Below, in pieces: positions 29,548-36,623 of a stretch of 36,623 nucleotides of DNA. The translations under genes and the position numbers were made by a program. Numbering within the stretch: position 1 is the first letter of the stretch; each line of letters starts with the position of its first letter. The stretch is from a virus, in the IMG/VR virus record IMGVR_UViG_3300042883_000343, positions 1 through 36,623 of that record, one strand, 5' to 3'. Under the pieces are notes generated by a model. The model made no database searches. It was given only the letters and a program-made list of their open reading frames with translations, and was not told the origin of the DNA.

Positions 29548-31920
29548 TTATCTTGCGTTACTATTTTTAAATGGGTTTTCTGCAAATGCCATGTATATGT
29601 AAGTTTGTGCTGCGTTTATTCCTGCGTATGTGCCTCTTAATTTAAAACCATTAGATAATAAATCTATATTAACCGTAGAAGTCGTATCTTCTGCTAATGA
29701 TTGGTCGGCATATAAATTTGCATTTGCTGTGTTATATAAATTTCTTGATGTATCTTTAATTACCCATACACCATTTGTGGCACTTGAAGAACATTTAATC
29801 ATCACAAATTTAGGTCTAAATCCTGTGTATATAAAAGGTCCATCTGTAGAAGCATTCCCTGTGTAAGAACCAAACTTACTAAACCCTGCTATTTCTGCCC
29901 AAGCATAAATTAATTGACTTGCACCACTAGCATTTACAGTAATATTTGTGCCTAAAGTAATAACACTAGAACTAGGTGCTGTGCTTTGAAATAATGTAGA
30001 TGCACTTGCTTGTGCGGCAGTTGTATTTAAATTTAAATAATTAGCTGCACTTGTTAATCCTGTGTGCCAAACAATCCATTCATAAGCATTAGTGCGTGAC
30101 TTACAAATTATCATTTTTGGTGCAACACCTAAACCATGAGTTACTGTTCCATTAGAACCTGAACCTGTATAAGTTACAATACTAAATCCAGCAGTTGCAT
30201 TTACAGACTGTGTAACACTTGTAATACCACCTGTTCCTGTTCCTGATGATGTTGAACCTTGACCAGCTTGCCATTGCCAACCTACAGCAGTAGATCCATT
30301 TGTAAAGTTTGAATTATCTTGGTTTCCAAGTGTATACCCATTGCTGTTAAATGATGTTAAAGATCCAACTAAGGTTGTTTCTGTGCTTGTGTTATTAGAT
30401 TGTAAAAATTTGTTTACACCACTTATTGAATTATACAAATTATGTTGGTAGGCATTTGCTCTACTTTTTGTCCAAACAAAATCAGGTTTAAATCCTGCTG
30501 CATTGGTAATGGTTTGTGTAGAAGCATTACCAGTATATGTAGTTGCATCCATCACAGTATTACCTTTTTTGATAGTGCTATCAGGTAGGTTATATGTGTT
30601 TAGTCTGTTAAAGCCTGTAGGTGGTGTGTATGTAAAAGGTCTTTGTCCAAAGTTAATAGCACCTATATGATTAGCAGAATTATTTCCTGTTGCAAAAAAA
30701 TAAGGTCCAGAAGTTAAACTTGAAAACGCAGTCCCTTGACTTGTATTGTTTTTATAAAATGTAAGCGTTCCTGCATCAGCATCAAAAGCAATTCCAATTA
30801 CATCATTAGTTGTATAAGTTGCACCATAAGCTGTAATTGACCCAGCATTATATTTATTTCCTGTTCTATAATATCCCCAACTACTTGATGCAGAACCAAT
30901 ATAACTACTTGATGATAAATTAAAAGCATTTGCAAGCCCAACCATTACATCTGTGCCAAGAACTGTAACTTCACAATACCATTTTCCAGTAGTCATTCCA
31001 ATAGTTGAATATGCATTACTACTTGTTGATGTTCCCGCTGATGCAAATCTTAAATTTGCTTCAGAAATAGTAACACCACCGCTTAATGAACTAATAGGAT
31101 TTAGTGTTGGATAATTAGCCACAGTTGCACTTGTAAGTGTAGGCACATCTGTCATAGCATCATAGGTTGTGCCAGCAGTTACAGATATGTTATTAGTATT
31201 CCAAAAGTTTCCGTTACCAGAGAAGTCTTTACCTAGACCTGCGTTAGAACCTGATGTAGTAGCTATGTCAGAGAATTTAAGATAGAAGCCATTAGTTCCA
31301 TAAGTGCCTGCGTAGGCTTTAGGTTTCCATACACCTGTAGTTGTATCTGTTTCGCCAAAGTCTGAAGCTGCTTTAGCAGAGCCGTCAATGAAGTGACTTT
31401 CAGCCATATAACCATCAAATGTTTGACTGCTTCGAGTGAAACCAATTCTATGTGAGGTAGCTGTATTAGTATCTGTATCCGCATTTTGAGTAGGATAAGT
31501 AGCAGTAGAAAATGCAGTTACTTGAGAACCGTTTATATATAGTTTTGCTCTATTTGCTGCTGTTGCTTGAGTTGTATCTACAGCTAAAACAATATGATAC
31601 CAAGCCGATGGATCACGAAATACTTGTGTTGTTGTAAGTGTCCCTGTTGCAGCACCATTTATAAAATAGGTAAATGTATTATCAGTATTAAATCGAATTT
31701 CATCACCACCACCAGTTGCATTATCAGCATCTAAAATTGCTTGAATTGCTCCTGAATTTCCTCGCTTAACCCAACAACTCCAAGTCCAAGTCTTTCTATT
31801 ACCAGCACTTGCTGGTGTTCTATTTAGATAAGCAGACGCACTACTTCTAAAGCGAAGTGAGTTATTAATGTCATAGCCACCAGTAGTACTAATAGCATTA
31901 CTATTATTAAGAACAGCCAT
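29548..31920 (-). CDS. Tail fibre/adhesin with LamG and SPRY-like domains
   Basis: The N-terminal 230 residues form a concanavalin A/LamG-like lectin domain (WTWSCWVKRGNSGAIQAIL, WYHIVLAVDTTQ, AKLYINGSQV). A SPRY-like domain follows at about 290-430 (GKWYCEVTVLGTDVMVGLAN, VIGIAFDADAGTLTFYKN). The C-terminal 330 residues hold three copies of a repeat: GFKPDFVWTKSR, GVAPKMIICKSR and GFRPKFVMIKCS. The protein probably binds glycans on the host surface. It follows the Ala/Ser-rich fibre with a 1-nt overlap. Confidence 0.8.
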   Translation of the reverse strand: MAVLNNSNAISTTGGYDINNSLRFRSSASAYLNRTPASAGNRKTWTWSCWVKRGNSGAIQAILDADNATGGGDEIRFNTDNTFTYFINGAATGTLTTTQVFRDPSAWYHIVLAVDTTQATAANRAKLYINGSQVTAFSTATYPTQNADTDTNTATSHRIGFTRSSQTFDGYMAESHFIDGSAKAASDFGETDTTTGVWKPKAYAGTYGTNGFYLKFSDIATTSGSNAGLGKDFSGNGNFWNTNNISVTAGTTYDAMTDVPTLTSATVANYPTLNPISSLSGGVTISEANLRFASAGTSTSSNAYSTIGMTTGKWYCEVTVLGTDVMVGLANAFNLSSSSYIGSASSSWGYYRTGNKYNAGSITAYGATYTTNDVIGIAFDADAGTLTFYKNNTSQGTAFSSLTSGPYFFATGNNSANHIGAINFGQRPFTYTPPTGFNRLNTYNLPDSTIKKGNTVMDATTYTGNASTQTITNAAGFKPDFVWTKSRANAYQHNLYNSISGVNKFLQSNNTSTETTLVGSLTSFNSNGYTLGNQDNSNFTNGSTAVGWQWQAGQGSTSSGTGTGGITSVTQSVNATAGFSIVTYTGSGSNGTVTHGLGVAPKMIICKSRTNAYEWIVWHTGLTSAANYLNLNTTAAQASASTLFQSTAPSSSVITLGTNITVNASGASQLIYAWAEIAGFSKFGSYTGNASTDGPFIYTGFRPKFVMIKCSSSATNGVWVIKDTSRNLYNTANANLYADQSLAEDTTSTVNIDLLSNGFKLRGTYAGINAAQTYIYMAFAENPFKNSNAR

Positions 31921-33917
31921 TATGCCATTATCCCACCAGTAGTTACATATACATTAGTTCCATCACTAAAGTATGATAGTAAGTATGTACCTGCTGCACT
32001 TACTGTAGTTAAGAATGATGTGTTTACTTTAGTAGTAGCTGCTGCTGTAACTGCATAACCACCAGTATTAATTAAGAGGACATAACCTGATTGACCTGCT
32101 GTAATATTAGTGAATGTTAGAGCAAATGTACCTGTAGGTGTGCATGAGAAGTTGTTAGTAACAGACATATCAAATGAACCATCATTGTCTGTAGTCACTG
32201 TACCTCTTTGTGATGCTGACCATGTAGATGCTGTAGTAGGAACTGCATAATCTGTTCCTGCTGTAGCATTGGCTAAAGCACCACCTGAGTTAGCTTTAAG
32301 AATTGCTGTACCTGAAGGTGGAGCTAAATAGTCTGTACCAGCAGTAGCTGCTGTAAATGCTGAAGTGCCATTACCTTTAAGTACACCTGTAAGAGTAGTT
32401 GCTCCAGTACCTCCTGATCCTACTACCAATGTTGCTGATAATCCAGCAGCTGTTCCAGTTGTATTTTGGTTTAAAGTAGGGAAAGTACAATTAGTTAGAT
32501 CACCTGAAGTTGGAGTTCCTAATATTGGAGTAACAAGAGTAGGTGAAGTAGCAAATACTAGAGCACCAGTCCCTGTTTCATCTGTAACAGCACTTATTAA
32601 ATTAGCACTAGATGGTGTTGCTAAAAATGTAGCTACACCAGTACCAAGTCCACTAACACCTGTTCCTATAGGTAAGTCTGTACAAGAAGTTAATGTTCCT
32701 GAACTAGGTGTACCTAATACTGGTGTTGTAAGTGTTGGTGATGTAAGAGTTTTGTTTGTAAGTGTTTCAGTACCTGCTAAAGATACTAAGTCAGCATCTG
32801 TAACTGCTGTGTTGAATTGTGCTAAAGTACCACTAACTGTGTTAGATCCTAAAGCAACTGTCTTGTTTGTTAATGTCTGAGTATCTGATGTACCTACAAC
32901 TGTGCCAGCAGGAGCTGCAGCAGTAGCAATAGTACCTAAACCTAATGTAGTTCTTTGTGCAGAAGCATCTACATCATCTAGCAATGCTTTACCAGCTGTT
33001 GTTAGATCAAATGTTGCAGCAGTGCCTGCACCTGTAAATTGAATACCTTTATCAGCAGCAGAAGTTAATCCAGCTATAGCACCTAAATCAGCGTCATAAG
33101 CTTGTACTGTTGTACCAATTGCTGATGGTGCTAATGGTGTATAAGTTAATGCTCCAGTAACATCGCCACTTGTTAATGTAACTGAACCTGTTCTTGTATT
33201 AAAAGCAGTTACTGCTCCTGATGCAGAGAAAGCAGCTGGGTCCCAAGCACCACCATTTCTAATAAATAAAGAACTAGAAGTTGTATTCCAATAAAGAGAC
33301 CCTGTTTGTAAAGCATTACCATCATTATCTAGTGTAGGAGCTGTTGCTTTAGCACCTAAGTAAATGTCATCAAAACTATCAAATGAAGCAGCAGCAGCCG
33401 TTGCACTATTAGCTGCATTAGTTGCAGATGTACTTGCATTAGAAGCTTGTGTAGTAGCAGTTGAAGCAGAGGATGAGGCATTGCTTGCAGAAGTTGAAGC
33501 ATTAGACGCAGAAGTTGATGCTAAAGAAGCATGATATTTAGCTGAGAATTCTCCACCTGCAACAGCACCTGAAGTTTTTGTAGCCCAATCATTAGCTAAA
33601 ATAGCACTAGCAGTGGCGTTTGTTTCAGCTGTTTCTGCATTAGTTTCTGCAGTTTGAGCTGCAGTTGCTGAATTAGAAGAATTTGTAGCTTGAGTAGTTG
33701 CTGTAGAAGCTGAACTAGCTGCACTAGATGCAGAACTAGATGCTGCACTTGCACTTGCAGATGCAGTAGAAGCACTTGCAGCAGAACTTGTAGCACTTGT
33801 AGAAGCAGCAGCAGCACTAGCTGCAGCAGCCGTAGCTGCGTTAGAAGCAACTATACCTTCACTGGTTGCATCTGTTGTAGCATCCCCTGAACCACCTGCC
33901 CCACGAAAAATTGCCAT
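31920..33917 (-). CDS. Tail fibre stalk with Ala/Ser/Thr-rich coiled coil
   Basis: The 665-aa protein begins [20 protein letters not shown], a typical podophage fibre N-terminus. A region of nearly pure Ala/Ser/Thr (about residues 25-190) follows, probably a trimeric coiled stalk. Then come repeats with TLTNKT and [18 protein letters not shown] and a C-terminal beta-domain ([19 protein letters not shown]). It likely links the tail to the lectin-bearing 790-aa fibre encoded next. Confidence 0.8.
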   Translation of the reverse strand: MAIFRGAGGSGDATTDATSEGIVASNAATAAAASAAAASTSATSSAASASTASASASAASSSASSAASSASTATTQATNSSNSATAAQTAETNAETAETNATASAILANDWATKTSGAVAGGEFSAKYHASLASTSASNASTSASNASSSASTATTQASNASTSATNAANSATAAAASFDSFDDIYLGAKATAPTLDNDGNALQTGSLYWNTTSSSLFIRNGGAWDPAAFSASGAVTAFNTRTGSVTLTSGDVTGALTYTPLAPSAIGTTVQAYDADLGAIAGLTSAADKGIQFTGAGTAATFDLTTAGKALLDDVDASAQRTTLGLGTIATAAAPAGTVVGTSDTQTLTNKTVALGSNTVSGTLAQFNTAVTDADLVSLAGTETLTNKTLTSPTLTTPVLGTPSSGTLTSCTDLPIGTGVSGLGTGVATFLATPSSANLISAVTDETGTGALVFATSPTLVTPILGTPTSGDLTNCTFPTLNQNTTGTAAGLSATLVVGSGGTGATTLTGVLKGNGTSAFTAATAGTDYLAPPSGTAILKANSGGALANATAGTDYAVPTTASTWSASQRGTVTTDNDGSFDMSVTNNFSCTPTGTFALTFTNITAGQSGYVLLINTGGYAVTAAATTKVNTSFLTTVSAAGTYLLSYFSDGTNVYVTTGGIMA

Positions 33918-33925
33918 GATATTCC

Positions 33926-34117
33926 TTAATTAAAGAGTTTACTTAAAATACTTTCTTTTTTCTCTTTAGTTGCTTTTGGCTTTTCTGTTACTTCCTCTTT
34001 AGGAGCTTTAACAGTTTCCTTTATAGCTTCCCAAGCTTGAGATGCTTGATATGTCTTTACTTCATCTTTTGTTAAAGCTGAATGGATTTCACCTGATACT
34101 TTATTGATAAATTGCAT
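33926..34117 (-). CDS. Unrecognised 63-aa protein downstream of capsid
   Basis: The N-terminal half ([20 protein letters not shown]) looks folded. The C-terminal half is Lys/Glu-rich and low-complexity ([20 protein letters not shown]) ending LSKLFN. It follows the capsid terminator and precedes the fibre genes. GGAG precedes the ATG. The place suggests a minor head or decoration protein; no motif proves it. Confidence 0.6.
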   Translation of the reverse strand: MQFINKVSGEIHSALTKDEVKTYQASQAWEAIKETVKAPKEEVTEKPKATKEKKESILSKLFN

Positions 34118-34166
34118 TGTGGTCTCCTAAGTTATATTTATGGATACTAATTAATACCCATAAAAA

Positions 34167-34188
34167 TAGCCCCTCTTGCGAAGGGCTA
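34167..34188 (-). terminator. Terminator after the major capsid gene
   Basis: On the minus strand TAGCCCTT and AGGGGCTA pair over 8 bp (one G-T) around CGCAAG, followed by TTTTTA. It begins 7 nt after the capsid stop and would give capsid and scaffold more transcript than the fibre genes behind it, which probably rely on read-through. Confidence 0.8.
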
Positions 34189-34195
34189 AGTTGCA

Positions 34196-35107
34196 TTACG
34201 CAGGAACTGCTAATGGAATACAAGCACCATCTCTAAGTTCTTTAACACCATAGAGAGTATCTGCAGTGTATAGAGTACCTAAATATTCTTGTTTGTATTG
34301 TGTTTGTGAACGAACACCAACTTGTTCAACTAACACAGCAGCGTCTTTATGACCCATAAGGGCAATACGAGCACCACCAGTTGCAGTATCCACATTTGAA
34401 GAGACAAATACTGGAATACCATATAATGAACCAATTTCACCATTACGGATTGTGTTACCAGCACCAACTTCACCAACGAAAGATTGAGCTGTATATTCAC
34501 TAATACCCATTAATGTGTTTCTTGCTGAAGGAGGAATCAAGAAGAAACGACCTTCCATTGGAACATCATTGTCATCTAAGCGTTGTACAGTTCTACGGAT
34601 ACCAGCAGATGTCAATGCAGAAGCATTTGATGAACCTGATGTGTAAGCAGTAGTACCATCGCCACCGATGTATGCGTTACCATAAGTTACAGCTGTTCCA
34701 CCATTAAATGTACGACCTAATTGGATTAATGATGTGTCAACTTGTTTAGCTAAAGCATAACCAGCGTCATCTGTATAGAAACGACGGAGTGATGATAGAG
34801 CTTGTACTTCAACCATGTCTTCAATTAATCTTGAATATTCATAGTGTTTGTCAATTAAAACAGCAATATCTGTTTCAGTTGCTGCTTGAAGAGTTACTTG
34901 TGTGTTTATTGCTTTAACAGCTGCAACACCTCGTGCTGGTACAGGAATACGAACTGTATCACCCTTTTTACCAACGAAAGACATTTTTTTAAATAAATTT
35001 GCTGCAACTAAGTTCTTTTTGTACGCAGCTACAATCTCGTCACTCCAAATTTCGGGAATAAAGGTTGCTGCTGTGGTAATACTTACTTGATCGGTACCTA
35101 AAGCCAT
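34196..35107 (-). CDS. Major capsid protein
   Basis: The 303-aa protein fits the HK97-fold coat proteins of marine podophages: FIPEIWSDEIVAAYKKNLVA at the N-terminus, a region with GDTVRIPVPARG, and RFFLIPPSARNTLM and GEIGSLYGIPVFVSSNV in the A-domain. It is preceded by a scaffold gene and followed by a strong terminator, the arrangement expected for the most abundant virion protein. AAAGGA precedes the ATG. Confidence 0.9.
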   Translation of the reverse strand: MALGTDQVSITTAATFIPEIWSDEIVAAYKKNLVAANLFKKMSFVGKKGDTVRIPVPARGVAAVKAINTQVTLQAATETDIAVLIDKHYEYSRLIEDMVEVQALSSLRRFYTDDAGYALAKQVDTSLIQLGRTFNGGTAVTYGNAYIGGDGTTAYTSGSSNASALTSAGIRRTVQRLDDNDVPMEGRFFLIPPSARNTLMGISEYTAQSFVGEVGAGNTIRNGEIGSLYGIPVFVSSNVDTATGGARIALMGHKDAAVLVEQVGVRSQTQYKQEYLGTLYTADTLYGVKELRDGACIPLAVPA

Positions 35108-35130
35108 GATAAAAATCCTTTTCTAAAAAG

Positions 35131-35928
35131 TTAAATTACACGACCCTCTCGATATGCTGACATAATCTCTTCGGACATAGCATCATATTTATCAGGATCG
35201 GACTGCATGAGTTTAATAATATCGCTTCGACGATATTTCTTCTTTGCAACAGACTCAGTAGCTCCTTGGCTTCCAACATCAGCAGCTTTTAATTGCTGGT
35301 CTCGGTCAACCTTAGATGTTTGTGCTACTTTTTTAGTGATAGACTGTTTATCATTCCATGTAGAGAGAAGTTCTTTAGCAGAATCATAGTCAAACTGTGT
35401 CTCTGCTCTAGCAAATAGCTCTGTACGGACTCTTGAACTCTTAATCCACTCAGCAAACTCAGGAGATTGTACAACTTCACCTACATTAGGAAATTCAGAT
35501 TTAAGCTGAGAAAGAGTTTGTTCTCTCCTCATCATTAATGCTTGATTCTGTGCTTCTTTAATTGCAGGGTGGTTATCAATTGCCCTTTTTACTGCAGATT
35601 TAGGTTCAATGAAAAAATCATCGTCACTTTCTGTTACTTCTTGTGTCTTGGATTCCTTAGCTGTTTGAGTCTTAATAAAGTCGTCCACTACTTGTCGCAG
35701 TTCACCTACTTCACTGCCTTGACGACCTATTAGCTTTTCAGCTTCTTGGTGCATCGAAACAATTTCTTTTAGTGATTTACCACGATATTTTTCAGGGACA
35801 TCATCTACTGGTTTAGTCTCTACTTTCTCTTCAACTTTGGGTTCTTCGACTGGTAAGTCTTGAGCCTTGTCTGTGAGATTAGAAGCTTCCAAATCATTTA
35901 CTAACACTTCATCTATTAATCCTGCCAT
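35131..35928 (-). CDS. Capsid assembly scaffold protein
   Basis: The 265-aa protein is highly charged and mostly helical or disordered, with an acidic N-terminal third (VEEPKVEEKVETKPVDDVPE), then KYRGKSLKEIVSMHQEAEKL, and a basic C-terminal end with KKKYRRSDIIKLMQSDPDKY. Such C-terminal basic helices bind coat protein in known scaffolds. It lies 24 nt upstream of the capsid gene, as in T7 (gp9-gp10). Confidence 0.8.
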   Translation of the reverse strand: MAGLIDEVLVNDLEASNLTDKAQDLPVEEPKVEEKVETKPVDDVPEKYRGKSLKEIVSMHQEAEKLIGRQGSEVGELRQVVDDFIKTQTAKESKTQEVTESDDDFFIEPKSAVKRAIDNHPAIKEAQNQALMMRREQTLSQLKSEFPNVGEVVQSPEFAEWIKSSRVRTELFARAETQFDYDSAKELLSTWNDKQSITKKVAQTSKVDRDQQLKAADVGSQGATESVAKKKYRRSDIIKLMQSDPDKYDAMSEEIMSAYREGRVI

Positions 35929-35967
35929 ATTATTTCTCCTGTGCGTTTAGCATTTTAGGAAAGAATT

Positions 35968-36201
35968 TCAAGCGGCATTCTGCTTTCGTTCTTCAGCCAA
36001 TTTTTGTTTACGCTTTTTATCCCAAGCATCGGCTGCACCTGGAAAGCTTCCTGACCAACCCTCTAAGCTAACTCTAGGTGCACTGATAATTTTATCAGCG
36101 TTAGAATTGCATTTAGGGCATGGAAAAGTTTGTGTGTACTCCGTTAATTCCTCAAAGTGATTATCACAAGTGGAACAATGGAACTCAAACAACTTCTTCA
36201 T
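35968..36201 (-). CDS. FmdB-like zinc-ribbon protein, 77 aa
   Basis: Cysteine pairs CSTC (about residues 9-12) and CPKC (about 28-31) with F-E-F-H-C at the start match the FmdB/regulatory zinc-ribbon family. After the ribbon comes VSLEGWSGSFPGAADAWDKK and a basic tail. Such proteins occur next to capsid genes in several T7-like marine phages, with unknown role. The start overlaps the preceding gene by 17 nt. Confidence 0.75.
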   Translation of the reverse strand: MKKLFEFHCSTCDNHFEELTEYTQTFPCPKCNSNADKIISAPRVSLEGWSGSFPGAADAWDKKRKQKLAEERKQNAA

Positions 36202-36427
36202 TCTTTAACTCCTCATAGGCTTGCTCTGAAGCACCTTTAAGCGACAGAATCCATTGAAGTATATCTATTTGACCTTTTCGTTTATGAAACTCTTCAAACG
36301 AATCAGCTGTATTAATTTTATTATATGTATCATAAAGGTTTTGAGTGTCTTCTATGAAGTCTTCCCAACCTTTTGTTGCCATAGTGCTAAATCTATTTTC
36401 GTAATAATCTTGTAATTCTCGTTCCAT
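36185..36427 (-). CDS. First gene of the capsid block, 80 aa, unrecognised
   Basis: The protein is acidic and helical: MERELQDYYENRFSTMATKG, then EDFIEDTQNLYDTYN, then an aromatic helix QIDILQWILSLK. The central part resembles short proteins next to portal genes in other podophages that regulate packaging or head assembly, but I cannot name it. It is directly downstream of promoter P2. The first 47 codons are repeated at the left contig end with silent differences. Confidence 0.7.
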   Translation of the reverse strand: MERELQDYYENRFSTMATKGWEDFIEDTQNLYDTYNKINTADSFEEFHKRKGQIDILQWILSLKGASEQAYEELKNEEVV

Positions 36428-36475
36428 CTATTGCCTTTTTAATAAAAGTAGTGTATAATGAGAGTTTATATAACA

Positions 36476-36504
36476 ATTATAGCATAGAAATCTTAGTTTG
36501 TCAA
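36476..36504 (-). promoter_or_regulatory. Late promoter P2, second copy in the end overlap
   Basis: Same element as at 190-218: TTGACA-N17-TATAAT with the shared extended -10. One spacer base (36496) differs from the left copy; the hexamers do not. Confidence 0.85.
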
Positions 36505-36623
36505 GGGTTTGTTACTAGATTGCATTTGTTGCTTGACAATCTCTAAGTTTTGATCCATATCAGCTTCTTTAAGCATTAATTCAGCTATTTTTACTCTTCT
36601 ATCGAACTCTGCGGATATTTTAT
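36493..36623 (-). CDS. Partial portal protein, C-terminal end (overlap copy)
   Basis: These are the last 42 or so codons of the portal gene, cut by the right end of the window. They match the end of the complete copy at 207-2165 except for a silent Asn codon change just before the stop. It is not a second gene. Confidence 0.85.
   Translation of the reverse strand, partial: KISAEFDRRVKIAELMLKEADMDQNLEIVKQQMQSSNKPLTN

Larger units (their letters stand above)
36287..36623. repeat. Contig-end overlap, right copy
   Basis: This matches bases 1-337 with three synonymous A/G differences (36347, 36404, 36496). Joining the ends gives a 36,286-bp circle with an uninterrupted portal gene and 80-aa gene. 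Confidence 0.93.

Noticed and set aside
32365-32880. 171-aa plus-strand ORF opposite the fibre gene
   Set aside because: It is the complement of a repetitive Thr/Leu/Gly fibre sequence and reads as a Val/Pro-rich shadow with no ribosome site.
33350-33890. Apparent tandem repeat array (CRISPR-like) in the fibre gene
   Set aside because: The repetition is from Ala/Ser/Thr codons of the coiled stalk; units are short, irregular and in frame, with no spacers.

Overview
The window is one complete small tailed-phage genome, AT-rich, with ends that overlap: bases 1-337 recur at 36287-36623 with three A/G differences. The circular unit is therefore 36,286 bp. The gene set is that of a T7-type podovirus: portal, tail tubes A and B, internal virion proteins with a lytic transglycosylase, split gp4-type primase and helicase, PolA-type polymerase, and gp6-type exonuclease. 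I found no phage RNA polymerase, integrase, repressor or tRNA. Several near-perfect sigma70 promoters suggest that host RNA polymerase transcribes the whole genome.

Layout: a divergent control region (about 4.27-5.46 kb) separates two arms. The plus-strand arm (5.46-19.37 kb) begins with an accessory module of unrecognised proteins (5.46-7.48 kb) closed by a terminator. Small early genes follow, including a SleB-like hydrolase and a tiny exported Cys-rich peptide. Then come primase, helicase, a DNA polymerase split in two, an SSB-like protein, exonuclease, HNH nuclease, a DEDD exonuclease, a DUF3310 protein and a B12-dependent ribonucleotide reductase. The minus-strand arm runs from 4.27 kb through the contig ends down to 19.40 kb. 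It has three late blocks, each headed by a TTGACA-N17-TATAAT promoter and sharing an identical 15-nt -10/start region: packaging genes and portal (P1), capsid, fibres and lysis (P2), and tail tubes, collar and ejection proteins (P3). A bidirectional terminator at 19.38 kb separates the converging arms.

The most interesting item is in the control region, in a gene too short for usual ORF calling. A 23-codon minus-strand gene (4656-4727) encodes a full PqqA, the precursor peptide of the cofactor pyrroloquinoline quinone (PQQ), with the conserved E-V-T-x-Y core. It has its own promoter, leader palindrome, Shine-Dalgarno and a run of hairpins, and an opposing perfect promoter reads toward it. No other pqq gene is present, so the peptide would have to be processed by host PqqD/PqqE and partners. 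This points to a host with PQQ-dependent dehydrogenases. A methylotroph, such as a Methylophilaceae/OM43-LD28-type bacterium, is my best inference, but the host is not proven by the sequence.
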